64,000 bases of DNA from Dyella_B humi (GTDB lineage Bacteria > Pseudomonadota > Gammaproteobacteria > Xanthomonadales > Rhodanobacteraceae). The translations under genes and the position numbers were made by a program. The stretch spans positions 1 to 64,000 of the forward strand of contig NZ_JADIKI010000021.1 of the NCBI RefSeq assembly GCF_044904605.1, read 5' to 3'. This document shows, piece after piece, positions 25,819-34,994 of the stretch (positions within the stretch are counted from its first letter, which is position 1; every line of letters starts with the position of its first letter). The notes under the pieces are model-generated. The model did no database searches, was not told the origin of the DNA, and was given only the letters and a program-made list of their open reading frames with translations.

Positions 25819-26409
25819 ATGGGTCGATCAAGCAAGCAGGAGATGGAACAGAACCGCGCGCGCATCGTGGACGCGGCTACGAATCTCTTTCGACAGCACG
25901 GTGTCGCTGCAGTCGGTGTTGCAGACATCATGAAGGCGGCGGGTATGACGCAAGGAGGGTTCTACAAGCACTTCCCTTCCAAGGATGCGTTGGCAGCTGA
26001 AGCTTGTACCGTAGCTTTCACACGCTCCGTCGATGTCTGGAAAGAAAAAGCGAAAACTGAAAGCGATGGCGGAACCGCCGCCTTGCGCGAACTCGTGACG
26101 TATTACTTCGCGCCCAAGTCACCCGAGCGGACCTGCCCTATGGTTGCTTTGAGCCAGGATGCCGCTGCTAGCGACGCCCCAGACGACCCGCTCCGTATCG
26201 CCTATAGCCAGGGCGCACACAGACTCTTCGACGCATTTGCCGAAGTGGCTGCAACGCACACCGGCGCGCCAATGTCTCGAGAAAAAGTCATGATGATCTT
26301 TGCGGCTATGGTGGGGGCCAACTTCCTGACCCGGGCCATCGGCGAGGATCCGTGGATGGTTGAAATGAAGTCGCTGGTGCTTTCAAGCATCGATACAAAA
26401 CAGCTGTGA
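25819..26409 (+). CDS. TetR/AcrR-family regulator
   Basis: 196 residues. The N-terminal helix-turn-helix reads RARIVDAATNLFRQHGVAAVGVADIMKAAGMTQGGFYKHFPSKDAL, given here as the classic TetR order of helices 1-4; the ligand domain follows (TCPMVALSQDAAASDAP, FAAMVGANFLTRAIG). The subgroup resembles YxaF/LmrA-type regulators of oxidoreductases and hydrolases. ATG 25819 follows AAGGA. It probably controls itself and the divergent hydrolase pair through the palindrome at 25756-25800, and perhaps the molybdopterin oxidoreductase 270 bp downstream. Confidence 0.92.
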   Translation: MGRSSKQEMEQNRARIVDAATNLFRQHGVAAVGVADIMKAAGMTQGGFYKHFPSKDALAAEACTVAFTRSVDVWKEKAKTESDGGTAALRELVTYYFAPKSPERTCPMVALSQDAAASDAPDDPLRIAYSQGAHRLFDAFAEVAATHTGAPMSREKVMMIFAAMVGANFLTRAIGEDPWMVEMKSLVLSSIDTKQL

Positions 26410-26679
26410 AAGTGACGATCAGGCAGAGCTTCACCATAAGTGTATTTTACGTCGACGCTTCGGGTTTCCAGCGAACCTGATGCGCCGATGTTTCGCACCT
26501 CCTCTTCATTGGTATCTGTGGACAATGTCCATCCAGAGGAAGATATTTCAGTGAGGTGTCACTCGACGGATTTTTTCCGGAACAGACATCGCAGCCTGGG
26601 CAGCGCAAGCCGTGTGCTTCGCAAAAAATCAGGCGACAATCAGGTGCAATAAGCACACGCATTTCATTGAGGTGACATC
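26410..26679. other. Intergenic region before the molybdopterin oxidoreductase
   Basis: 270 bp with no gene I can support. A minus-strand frame beginning at 26525 (MSTDTNEEEVRNIG) runs into the antisense of tetR and is rejected. No terminator or clear operator was seen. Confidence 0.4.
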
Positions 26680-28965
26680 ATGGCTGATAAGGATATCCCC
26701 GGCATTCGTCCTTACAACGCCCCCGCAGGTGGCTGGGGAGCATTGCGAGCAACGGCCAAGGCTGTCCAGGAGCAAATGAATGCCCCTGATGCCACGATGA
26801 CGCTCCTTCGGACCAATCAGCCTGAAGGATTTGACTGCCCGGGTTGTGCATGGCCGGACAAAGAACATCGATCCACCTTCAGGTTTTGCGAGAACGGCGC
26901 CAAGGCCGTCACCTGGGAGGCGACGAACAAGCGTGTTCCTCCGACATTTTTTGCTGCTCACACGGTAACGTCGCTGCTCGCATGGAGCGACTACCAATTG
27001 GAGGATCAGGGGCGATTGACGCACCCGATGGCCTACAACCCGGAGAAGGACATCTACGAGGCCATCAGCTGGGACGAAACGTTTGCTCGCATTGGCGCGA
27101 TTCTCCGCAACCAAGCCAACCCGAACGCCGTCGAGTTCTACACCTCGGGTCGCGCTTCCAACGAAGCCGCTTTTCTCTACCAAATCTTTGCCCGGGAATA
27201 CGGCACCAACAATTTCCCGGATTGCTCGAACATGTGTCACGAGGCCACTAGCGTAGGCCTTCCTCAGTCCATTGGCATCGGCAAAGGCACCGTTTCACTC
27301 GACGATTTCGATCATTGCGAACTCATCATCGCCATGGGGCACAACCCGGGCACGAATCACCCACGCATGATGGGCACGCTCCATGAAGTGGCGCGTCGCG
27401 GTGCTCCGATTATCGTGTTCAATCCGTTGCGTGAGCGCGCCCTGGAACGTTTTGCCGATCCACAGGACCCGCTGGAAATGGCGACCTTTGGCGCGACCGA
27501 GATCGCGTCAACGTACCTTCAGCCCAAAGTCGGCGGCGACGCAGCAGCGCTCAAGGGCATCATGAAGGCGTTGCTTGAGATGGATGAGGTGCTAGGGCCA
27601 GCGGGCGGCGTTCTCGACCATACCTTCATTGCTGAGCACACCAACGGCTTCGAACTGTTTGCAGCCGATCTTCGTACGACTTCCTGGCGAGATATCGAGG
27701 CTACCTCGGGCGTACCTGAAGACGAGTTGCGCAAAGTTGCAGAAGCCTACGCCAAATCCAAGGCGACCATCGTCACCTATGGCATGGGTATAACGCAGCA
27801 CAGCATGGGCACTCAGAATGTCCAGCAGATCGCCAACCTGCTTTTGCTGCGAGGCAATTTCGGCAAGCCCGGTGCAGGCATTTGTCCGTTGCGTGGCCAC
27901 TCCAACGTGCAGGGCGATCGAACGGTCGGCATTACGGAAAAGCCGGGCGCTGCTATGCTCCAGCGGATCGAGCAAACATTCGGCTTTCGCCCGCCGGCCA
28001 CACACGGCCATGACGCGGTGGCGGCCATGCAGGCCATCGTTGCGGGTGAGTCGAAGGTACTGATTTGCCTCGGTGGCAATCTGGCTGTGGCGCTGCCCGA
28101 TCCGGAGGCGTGCTTCCAGGCGATGCGGCAACTTGAACTCTCTGTGCATATCGCCACCAAGCTCAACCGCTCGCACCTTCTCACGGGCAAAAATTCCTTC
28201 ATCCTGCCCTGCCTGGGCCGCACCGAGCGTGACATGCAGGCAACGGGACCGCAGTCGATCACGGTAGAAGATTCCATGTCGATGGTGCATGCGTCGCTGG
28301 GTAAGCTAACGCCGGCTTCGGAAGCACTAAAGTCCGAGCCAGCCATTGTTGCAGGCATGGCAGCCGCCACACTTCCCGAGAGCAAGGTGCCGTGGATGCA
28401 TCTGATCGAGGACTACGATCGCATTCGCGATGCCATCGAATCGGTTTTTCCGGACTTCGAGAAATTCAACGAGCGCATCCGCGTACCGGGCGGTTTCAGG
28501 CTGCCGCTGCCACCGACGGAGCGGATCTGGAAAACGCCGTCCGGAAAGGCGGAATTCCTTCGCTTCACCGGGCTGCACGAAGATCCTGTTTTTACGGATC
28601 AGACGATCCTCAAACTCACCACACTGCGCAGCCACGACCAGTACAACACGACCATCTATGGACTGGATGATCGCTATCGTGGCGTTTTCGGACGACGCGA
28701 TGTGCTCTTCATGAATGAACATGACCTCGCAGAACGAGGCATCGAGGAAGGTGACAAGTTAATCGTGGAGACTGCATTCGGCAAAGGTCAAGAACGCCGC
28801 ATGACGCAAGTCATCGCAGTGATCTACCAAATCGCAAGAGGCTCAGTCGCCACCTATTACCCCGAAGGCAACTGCCTGGTGCCGCTCGACTACATTGATA
28901 AGATTAGTGGGACGCCTTCCTATAAGTCCGTTCCGGTGCGTGTGAAGCGGGCTGGAAGCCACTGA
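26680..28965 (+). CDS. FdhF/YdeP-family molybdopterin oxidoreductase
   Basis: 761 residues; ATG 26680 follows GAGGTG. The YdeP-type layout is clear: PYNAPAGGWGAL at the start, FDCPGCAWPD, then molybdopterin-binding core segments (FYTSGRASNEAAFL, NMCHEATSVGL, MGHNPGTNHPRMM) and a C-terminal dinucleotide-binding barrel (YNTTIYGLDDRYRGVF, RDVLFMNEHDLAERG). The N-terminal CxxC pair and DCSNMCH could hold an Fe-S cluster or the Mo ligand region. Members are formate-dehydrogenase-like oxidoreductases of unknown substrate, linked to acid resistance in E. coli. No FdhD or small subunit is nearby. Confidence 0.92.
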   Translation: MADKDIPGIRPYNAPAGGWGALRATAKAVQEQMNAPDATMTLLRTNQPEGFDCPGCAWPDKEHRSTFRFCENGAKAVTWEATNKRVPPTFFAAHTVTSLLAWSDYQLEDQGRLTHPMAYNPEKDIYEAISWDETFARIGAILRNQANPNAVEFYTSGRASNEAAFLYQIFAREYGTNNFPDCSNMCHEATSVGLPQSIGIGKGTVSLDDFDHCELIIAMGHNPGTNHPRMMGTLHEVARRGAPIIVFNPLRERALERFADPQDPLEMATFGATEIASTYLQPKVGGDAAALKGIMKALLEMDEVLGPAGGVLDHTFIAEHTNGFELFAADLRTTSWRDIEATSGVPEDELRKVAEAYAKSKATIVTYGMGITQHSMGTQNVQQIANLLLLRGNFGKPGAGICPLRGHSNVQGDRTVGITEKPGAAMLQRIEQTFGFRPPATHGHDAVAAMQAIVAGESKVLICLGGNLAVALPDPEACFQAMRQLELSVHIATKLNRSHLLTGKNSFILPCLGRTERDMQATGPQSITVEDSMSMVHASLGKLTPASEALKSEPAIVAGMAAATLPESKVPWMHLIEDYDRIRDAIESVFPDFEKFNERIRVPGGFRLPLPPTERIWKTPSGKAEFLRFTGLHEDPVFTDQTILKLTTLRSHDQYNTTIYGLDDRYRGVFGRRDVLFMNEHDLAERGIEEGDKLIVETAFGKGQERRMTQVIAVIYQIARGSVATYYPEGNCLVPLDYIDKISGTPSYKSVPVRVKRAGSH

Positions 28966-29063
28966 CATAGCCGGGCTCGTCATTCGGCACACCCTCCCTT
29001 TTGGCAACAAGGATGGCGAGTCCGCCGATGGCAACCAGGCGGACCATTGTGTGTAGCAACATG

Positions 29064-29082
29064 CGACAAAATTCATTTGTCG
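29064..29082. promoter_or_regulatory. Operator-like palindrome upstream of the galactosidase operon
   Basis: CGACAAA and TTTGTCG form a perfect 7-bp inverted repeat around ATTCA, 66 bp before the GH36 start; TTGTCGTACAA overlaps its right arm as a second partial dyad. This is the expected place for a LacI- or GntR-type sugar repressor. No regulator gene is adjacent. Confidence 0.45.
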
Positions 29083-29147
29083 TACAATACAACCTTTAGT
29101 TGCATCGCCCATCCTTGGCAAGTGTGATTAAAGGGGTTACTCGCTTG

Positions 29148-31391
29148 ATGAAAAAAAATTCGAGAGCATGCGCCCGCCGTTGTCTGGCGATCCTTGGCGT
29201 GATGGTGTTGGTGGCATGTGGCGCGATGAACGATGTGCGAGCTGCGGCCAGCGACGGCGGAGCACATATTGATGTATCGGGCCATGTCTTCCGGCTGGAT
29301 GCGGCCAAGGTGACCTACGCGTTCGGGGTCAACGAAAAGGGGCAGCTGCAGTCGATCTATTGGGGACCGCGACTGGCATCGAGCGACCCTTTACCGACAC
29401 CGATCGCGCCTCCTGGCCGTGACGCGATCGATGGCGTGGTCAACGTGATCCCGCAGGAATATACCGGTTGGGGCGAAGGGCTCTACTACGAGCCGGATCT
29501 CAAGGTGACGTTTCCAGACGGCAATCGCGACCTGGTCCTGCACTACGTGTCGCACAGCGTGCATGGCAACGTGCTGTCCATCGTCATGAAGGATATCGAG
29601 CGCCCGATCGTCGTCACCTTGCAGTACGAGATCGACCCAGGCACAGGTATCGTGCGGCGCAGCGCGGTCATCGAGAACCAGACGGCAACGCCGATTATCG
29701 TGGAACAGGCGAGCGCAGGCACGTGGATCTTACCGCGCAGCCACGATGACACGCTGCGGTACCTTGCTGGCCGTTGGGCGGGCGAGAACGACATCTACGA
29801 ACACCCGGTGCAACCGGGCAAGACCGTACTCGAAAGCCGCCGAGGCAGTACCGGTATGCAGAACGAGCCGTGGTTCGCCATTCGCCGTAACGATGCAAAC
29901 GAAACACATGGGGAAGTGTGGTTTGGTGCCCTGGCTTGGAGCGGCTCCTGGCAGATTACGATCGAGCAGGACCAGGCCGAGCAGATACGCGTCACCGGCG
30001 GCTTCAATCCGTTTGATTTCGGCTACAAGCTGGCGCCCGGCGCAAGTCTGCAAACGCCCAGCTTCTATGCGGGTGTCACCAACGGCGGTATGGGCGAGGC
30101 TTCACGTTTGATGCATCGGTTGGAGCTCACTCGCATCCTGCCCCAAGCGCCGCACCCGCGAGCGCGGCCCGTGCTTTACAACTCCTGGGAGGCGACAGGC
30201 TTCGATGTCAACGAAGCCGGACAGGTGGCGCTCGCAGAGAAGGCGGCAAGCATTGGCGTCGAACGTTTCGTGATGGATGACGGCTGGTTCGGCGCGCGCA
30301 ACAACGACAAGGCCGGGCTGGGCGACTGGATGGTCAATCCGCAGAAATTCCCGCACGGGCTGAAGCCCTTGATCGATCGCGTCCACGCGCTTGGCATGGA
30401 TTTCGGCATCTGGGTCGAACCGGAGATGGTCAACCCGGATAGCGATCTATACCGCGCGCATCCAGACTGGGTGCTCAACATGACCGGCCGCCCGCGCACT
30501 CTGGGCCGTAACCAAATGGTGCTCAACCTCGCCCGGCCCGATGTACGCGCATACGTGTTCAGTACGCTGGACAAATTGCTGAGCGAAAACCAGATCGCCT
30601 TCCTCAAGTGGGACTACAACCGCAGCTGGTCCGAACCCGGTTGGCCGCAGGTGCCAGCCGACCAGCAGAAAAACGTCTACGTCGACTTCGTGCGTAATGT
30701 CTACGGCATTCTCGAAGAACTTCGTCGCAAGCACCCGAACGTGGAGATTGAATCGTGCTCAAGCGGCGGCGGTCGCGTGGATCTTGGCATCATGCGCTTC
30801 ACCGACGAAGTCTGGCCTTCTGACAACACGGATGCGTTCGACCGTCTGCGTATCCAGGACGGCTTTACCCAAGCGCATACGCCGGGAGTGATGATGGCCT
30901 GGGTCACTGACTCGCCCTCCTCCATGAATGGGCGCAGCATGTCGCTGGAATACCGTTTCCTGTCATCCATGCAGGGCTCGCTCGGTATCGGTGCGAACCT
31001 GACAAAGTGGACTGCGCAGGACATGGCCACCGCACAACGTCTGATCGCTGACTACAAAGCAATCCGCGAGACCGTGCAGCATGGCGATCTGTATCGCCTG
31101 GTTTCGCCCGATAACGGCAGCGAGCACTCGGCCACTGAGAATGTATCGCCGGACAAGGCTCATGCAGTGCTGTTTGCATTCCTGCATTCCAGCACCGAAG
31201 GCTATCCGTACCCGGCGGTGCGGCTCCAAGGGCTTGATCTGGATGCGCGTTACCGCGTGCGCGTGCTGCAAGGAACGTTGGCCGAGCGTACGCCAACCGT
31301 GGCGAGCGGCGCTTACTGGATGAATGTAGGCATCGACGTCGTGATGCATGGCGATTTCCAAGGTACAGCCATCACCTTCGATCGCGAGTAG
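29148..31391 (+). CDS. GH36 alpha-galactosidase, exported lipoprotein
   Basis: 747 residues from ATG 29148; a TTG at 29100 gives a poorer signal. The N-terminus has basic residues, a hydrophobic stretch and LVAC, a lipobox. A beta-sandwich domain (about 40-320) precedes the TIM barrel. The catalytic pair is Asp 489 in LKWDYNRSW (nucleophile) and Asp 562 in SDNTDAFDRL (acid/base), with CSSGGGR between; FVMDDGWFG and WVEPEMV are further GH36 landmarks. It removes alpha-1,6-galactose from raffinose-type sugars or galactomannan oligosaccharides. The epimerase ATG follows the stop by three bases, and the SDR overlaps that in turn, giving a tight galactose operon. Part of this gene is duplicated at 24160-24408. 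Confidence 0.95.
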   Translation: MKKNSRACARRCLAILGVMVLVACGAMNDVRAAASDGGAHIDVSGHVFRLDAAKVTYAFGVNEKGQLQSIYWGPRLASSDPLPTPIAPPGRDAIDGVVNVIPQEYTGWGEGLYYEPDLKVTFPDGNRDLVLHYVSHSVHGNVLSIVMKDIERPIVVTLQYEIDPGTGIVRRSAVIENQTATPIIVEQASAGTWILPRSHDDTLRYLAGRWAGENDIYEHPVQPGKTVLESRRGSTGMQNEPWFAIRRNDANETHGEVWFGALAWSGSWQITIEQDQAEQIRVTGGFNPFDFGYKLAPGASLQTPSFYAGVTNGGMGEASRLMHRLELTRILPQAPHPRARPVLYNSWEATGFDVNEAGQVALAEKAASIGVERFVMDDGWFGARNNDKAGLGDWMVNPQKFPHGLKPLIDRVHALGMDFGIWVEPEMVNPDSDLYRAHPDWVLNMTGRPRTLGRNQMVLNLARPDVRAYVFSTLDKLLSENQIAFLKWDYNRSWSEPGWPQVPADQQKNVYVDFVRNVYGILEELRRKHPNVEIESCSSGGGRVDLGIMRFTDEVWPSDNTDAFDRLRIQDGFTQAHTPGVMMAWVTDSPSSMNGRSMSLEYRFLSSMQGSLGIGANLTKWTAQDMATAQRLIADYKAIRETVQHGDLYRLVSPDNGSEHSATENVSPDKAHAVLFAFLHSSTEGYPYPAVRLQGLDLDARYRVRVLQGTLAERTPTVASGAYWMNVGIDVVMHGDFQGTAITFDRE

Positions 31392-31394
31392 CCG

Positions 31395-32339
31395 ATGCGC
31401 CAGCCTATGACCGAGGAAGAGAGTTGCTGGCTCGAGAACACGCATTTGCGCGTGCAGGTGCTGCCGGCGCAAGGGGGTGGCCTGGGCCGCTTCGAATGGC
31501 TTGGACGAGACGTCGCCTTCCCCTTGCTGCGCCCGTATAGACCAGCGCTCGCGGATAACAGCGCAGCGTTCGATCCCAACCGCCTCGCCTGTTATCCCCT
31601 CGTGCCATGGAGCAACCGCATTTCGTGCGGAGGATTCGATTTTGCCGGCACATCGGTGGCATTGTCGCCCAACTGTCCTGGCGAGCCGTATCCCATCCAC
31701 GGTAGCGGCTGGCGCCGCGCGTGGACAACGCAGTCGCATACCGCCAACGAAGTACAACTGGTGCTGGACGAGCGAGCACCGGATGCCTACAGCTACCGCG
31801 CCATGCTCACTTACGCATTGCGCGGGGACTCGCTAGAAATCGAACTGTGCGTGACTAATACTGGCGACGCGGCGCTGCCGTTCGGGCTTGGCCTGCATCC
31901 ATTCATCGCACTGCACGACGGCGTTACCTTGCACGCGCCCGCCGCCCGCGTCTGGCAGAACGACGGCCTTTCGCCATTGCCGTTGGAGAACGTGCCAGTG
32001 CCCTCCGACTGGGACTTTCGACAACCGAAGGTATTGCCAAACGAAGTGCTCAATCACTGCTTCCTGTCCTGGCCAGGCAAAGCCACGGTGCATTGGCCCC
32101 AGCAAGGACTGCGCTTGCACGTTGTGGCGGATGTCGACGCGTTCCTGCTCTACACACCGCACGATGCAGATTTCTTTTGCTTCGAACCGGTTGACCATCC
32201 GATTGATGCCGTGCACTTGCCCGGTGGGCCACTGGCGCATGGCATGACAGCGCTGGCACCCGGCGAGTGCCTATGTCGGCATTTTGTCTTCCGCGTGGAA
32301 GACATCGGAAGAGGAGGCCCACGTGAACCCACGGCTTGA
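31395..32339 (+). CDS. Aldose 1-epimerase family protein
   Basis: 314 residues. Landmarks of the mutarotase fold: LPAQGGGLGRFEW, PLVPWSNRI, YPIHGSGWRRAW (the His conserved for catalysis), LGLHPFIAL (second His) and DFFCFEPVDHP with the C-terminal catalytic Glu. It interconverts alpha and beta anomers of galactose or a related sugar released by the preceding alpha-galactosidase. The start lies three bases after the upstream stop and the 3' end overlaps the SDR start by 17 bp, so translation is coupled. Confidence 0.9.
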   Translation: MRQPMTEEESCWLENTHLRVQVLPAQGGGLGRFEWLGRDVAFPLLRPYRPALADNSAAFDPNRLACYPLVPWSNRISCGGFDFAGTSVALSPNCPGEPYPIHGSGWRRAWTTQSHTANEVQLVLDERAPDAYSYRAMLTYALRGDSLEIELCVTNTGDAALPFGLGLHPFIALHDGVTLHAPAARVWQNDGLSPLPLENVPVPSDWDFRQPKVLPNEVLNHCFLSWPGKATVHWPQQGLRLHVVADVDAFLLYTPHDADFFCFEPVDHPIDAVHLPGGPLAHGMTALAPGECLCRHFVFRVEDIGRGGPREPTA

Positions 32340-33099
32340 GAACAAAACCGCGTTGATCACGGGTGCCGCCAGTGGCATCGGCAGCGCGATCGCCGAGCTT
32401 TTCGCGCGCGAAGGCGCATCGCTGGCGCTGCTGGACGTGGACGCTGCCGCCGCCGATGCGTTGGCGCGCCGGATCGTAAACTCAGGCCACCATGCCATCG
32501 CCGTGCAAGCAGACGTGTCGAATGACGATGAGGTGCAGCACGCCGTAACGCAGGCCATGGAAGCACTCGGTCGCATTGATATCCTGATCAACGGCGCCGG
32601 CATCAATGTCTTTCGCGATCCGCTGACGTTGAGCGACGTGGATTGGCAGCGCAACCTCGGCGTCAACCTGCAAGGTGCCTGGCATTGTGCGCGTGCGGTA
32701 CTGCCGTCGATGCTCGAGGCAGGCTACGGGCATATCGTGAACATTGCATCCGTGCATGGGCACAAGATCATTCCGGGCAGTTTCCCCTACCCCGTCGCCA
32801 AACATGGCCTCATCGGACTCACTCGCGCGCTGGGGCTGGAATACGCTGCTCGCGGTATTCGCGTGAACTCGATTTCGCCGGGACTGATCCTGACGCCGGC
32901 GACCGAACGCTATTTCCAGTCATGCCCGGACCCCGAAGCCGAACGCAGCAGGCAGGCTGAGCTTCTGCCCTGCAAACGCATCGGCACACCCGAAGAAGTG
33001 GCTTATGCCGCCCTATTTTTGGCTAGCGACGAGGCGCGTTTTATTAACGCGACGGATTTGTTGATCGATGGTGGTCGTAGTCAGCTTTATCACGCTTGA
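32323..33099 (+). CDS. SDR oxidoreductase, probable sugar (galactose-type) dehydrogenase
   Basis: 258 residues from GTG 32323, chosen because GAGGAGG lies five bases upstream; the longer ATG at 32284 lies inside the epimerase gene. Rossmann motif TGAASGIG, then INGAG, a Ser in NIASVHG and YPVAK (Tyr-x-x-x-Lys), ending in FINATDLLIDGG. The family is classical SDR. As third gene after alpha-galactosidase and epimerase it could oxidise beta-D-galactose to the lactone (De Ley-Doudoroff entry), or act on fucose or arabinose. Substrate is inferred from context. Confidence 0.88.
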   Translation: MNPRLENKTALITGAASGIGSAIAELFAREGASLALLDVDAAAADALARRIVNSGHHAIAVQADVSNDDEVQHAVTQAMEALGRIDILINGAGINVFRDPLTLSDVDWQRNLGVNLQGAWHCARAVLPSMLEAGYGHIVNIASVHGHKIIPGSFPYPVAKHGLIGLTRALGLEYAARGIRVNSISPGLILTPATERYFQSCPDPEAERSRQAELLPCKRIGTPEEVAYAALFLASDEARFINATDLLIDGGRSQLYHA

Positions 33100-33144
33100 G
33101 GTTCAGGCAGTCCGCGCTGAGCGTGATCTTTCAAATTACCGGGC

Positions 33145-33223
33145 CGTCATTCCCGCGAAAGCGGGAATCCATTTGCCCTGATGCAAGAGCGAAGATGGAT
33201 TCCCGCTTCCGCGGCAATGACGG
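33145..33223. repeat. REP-type inverted repeat 1
   Basis: An imperfect long hairpin, CGTCATTCCCGCG... paired with ...CGCGGCAATGACG, with an internal AAGCGGGAATCCAT/ATGGATTCCCGCTT pairing. It lies between the convergent SDR and sugar-porter genes. The same consensus (GTCATYCC-GCGAA-GC) recurs at 34824-34958 and 53252-53331, marking a dispersed REP family. Confidence 0.85.
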
Positions 33224-33315
33224 CATAGCGGTATATACACATGCAAGGGAAAACGTGGGGATACCTCAGCCTCAGCCCCCTGCAAGCACGGAAGGGAGTT
33301 TTGCAAGCATCTCGC

Positions 33316-34755
33316 TCAGTGCACACCTGCATGGCCTTCAAGATGCGCTTCCAATACTTCAAGCGACACGCCGGCAGTCTCCGGAACACGCCGCAGCACA
33401 AACAGAAAACCCGCACCGCAGATCAAACCGTACAACCAGAAACTGCCCGCCGGCCCAAGGTGTGTATTGAGCCAAGGGAAGGTGTAGGTGAGCACGAAGC
33501 ATGCGGTCCAAAGCCAGAACACGCTCAAGGCGACAGCTTGCGCGCGGATACGGTCCGGGAAGATTTCCGACAGCAGCACCCAGGTGACCGGCGCCAACGT
33601 CGTGGCGTAGATCGCAATCGCCGCGAGCACCAGCAGCAATACCGGCAGGCCAAGCACGTGCAGCGCATACGCGCCACCAATCAGCAGATAGACCGCAAAC
33701 AGACCGCCTGCGCCGATCAGCATCAGCTTGCGCCGTCCCCAACGATCCACCAGCGCCAGTGCCAGCAACGTAAACAGCAGATTGACCGAGCCGGTGGCGA
33801 CAATCGACCTGAGCCCTTCATTGATGTCGAATCCCGCCGACGCGAAGATGTCCTGCGCATAGTTGAAGATAACGTTTATCCCGCACCATTGTTGGAACAC
33901 GGCCAGCGTCACGCCGATCACAACGATCGGGCGTACGCGCCGGCTGAGCAGATCACGCCAGGTTGCGCCAACGGCAGAAGTGGCTTCCTGCACCGTGCGA
34001 ATCGCTGCCAGCGAAGCACGTGCATAAGCTTCGCCGCCGATCTTCGTCAGCACCTGCTCCGCCATATCGTGACGCCCTCGCCGGCTTAGCCATCGTGGCG
34101 ATTCGGGTATCACCATCGCGAGCACGAAGAACAGCGCCGCTGGCACACCGCCGCTCAAGAACATCCAACGCCACCCATGCTGTACGTTCCACGATTGCAG
34201 CAGCGCATGTGTGTCTACTTCCGGCGGTACCGGCCGCGCGATCCACAGGTTCACCGACTGTGCCAACAACACACCGACAACGATGGTGAACTGATTGATC
34301 GCCACGAAGCGTCCCCGATGTGCCGCGGGGCTGACTTCGGCGATGTACAGCGGCGAGATGCTAGAGGCCAGGCCGATACCCAGTCCACCGATAATGCGGA
34401 ACGTTGCAAAGATGCCGGTGCCGTTGGCCCATGCGGTGCCGAATGCGCATATCAGGAACAAGGCCGCCGACACGATGAGTATGGCGCGCCGGCCAAAGCG
34501 ATCGGCAAGCATGCCTGCTAACGCGGCTCCCACGATGCAACCTACCAGAGCTGCACTCATCAACCAGCCGGACATTACTGGATTGTGGACGCCGAAATAA
34601 GTCTCGTAGAAAAGTTTGGCGCCACCGATGACGACCCAGTCGTAACCGAAAAGCAGACCGCCGAGTGCTGCGACCATGCAGATCAACCATATATAGAGGC
34701 CGCTGTCGGCATGCACGACACGTGTGTCGCCGGGTGCGCCATCCGCTATCTGCAC
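33316..34755 (-). CDS. MFS sugar porter (XylE/GalP type)
   Basis: 479 residues from GTG 34755, which follows AAAGGA at good spacing; a TTG at 34761 is also possible. Twelve helices are expected. Sugar-porter signatures are GLLFGYDWVVIGGA, DRFGRRAIL (loop 2-3), RIIGGLGIGLASS, PESPRWLSRRGR, VFQQWCGINVIFNYA and VDRWGRRKLM. It imports a monosaccharide, presumably galactose or fucose, by proton symport. It points toward the galactosidase operon and shares the cluster with GH27, GH36 and GH95 enzymes. Confidence 0.93.
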   Translation of the reverse strand: MQIADGAPGDTRVVHADSGLYIWLICMVAALGGLLFGYDWVVIGGAKLFYETYFGVHNPVMSGWLMSAALVGCIVGAALAGMLADRFGRRAILIVSAALFLICAFGTAWANGTGIFATFRIIGGLGIGLASSISPLYIAEVSPAAHRGRFVAINQFTIVVGVLLAQSVNLWIARPVPPEVDTHALLQSWNVQHGWRWMFLSGGVPAALFFVLAMVIPESPRWLSRRGRHDMAEQVLTKIGGEAYARASLAAIRTVQEATSAVGATWRDLLSRRVRPIVVIGVTLAVFQQWCGINVIFNYAQDIFASAGFDINEGLRSIVATGSVNLLFTLLALALVDRWGRRKLMLIGAGGLFAVYLLIGGAYALHVLGLPVLLLVLAAIAIYATTLAPVTWVLLSEIFPDRIRAQAVALSVFWLWTACFVLTYTFPWLNTHLGPAGSFWLYGLICGAGFLFVLRRVPETAGVSLEVLEAHLEGHAGVH

Positions 34756-34823
34756 GAGCAATTCCTTTGGGTACTGAGGCTTGTTGGTAATGCCGAACTT
34801 AAAATTCGCCGAAAGGCAGCGTC

Positions 34824-34958
34824 TTGCCCGACGTCATTCCGGCGAAGGCCGGAATCCAGTTTGAATACGAGGTGCGAAGCACGCAAAACCTTTGTGTCGT
34901 GTGCTTCGCACGTCATTCTTAACTGGATTCCGGCCTTCGCCGGAATGACGTCGGGCAA
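34824..34958. repeat. REPIN-like nested inverted repeat 2
   Basis: Two exact 38-bp arms (34824-34861 and 34921-34958; outer part TTGCCCGACGTCATTCCGGC) enclose a 59-bp loop that itself holds an 11-bp perfect dyad (GTGCGAAGCAC/GTGCTTCGCAC). The perfection suggests recent mobility or maintenance. It separates the 5' region of the sugar porter from the 3' end of the GH27 gene. Confidence 0.9.
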
Positions 34959-34994
34959 CACAACGCCACGCTAGTGCCTCAAGTTCAGGGCCTA

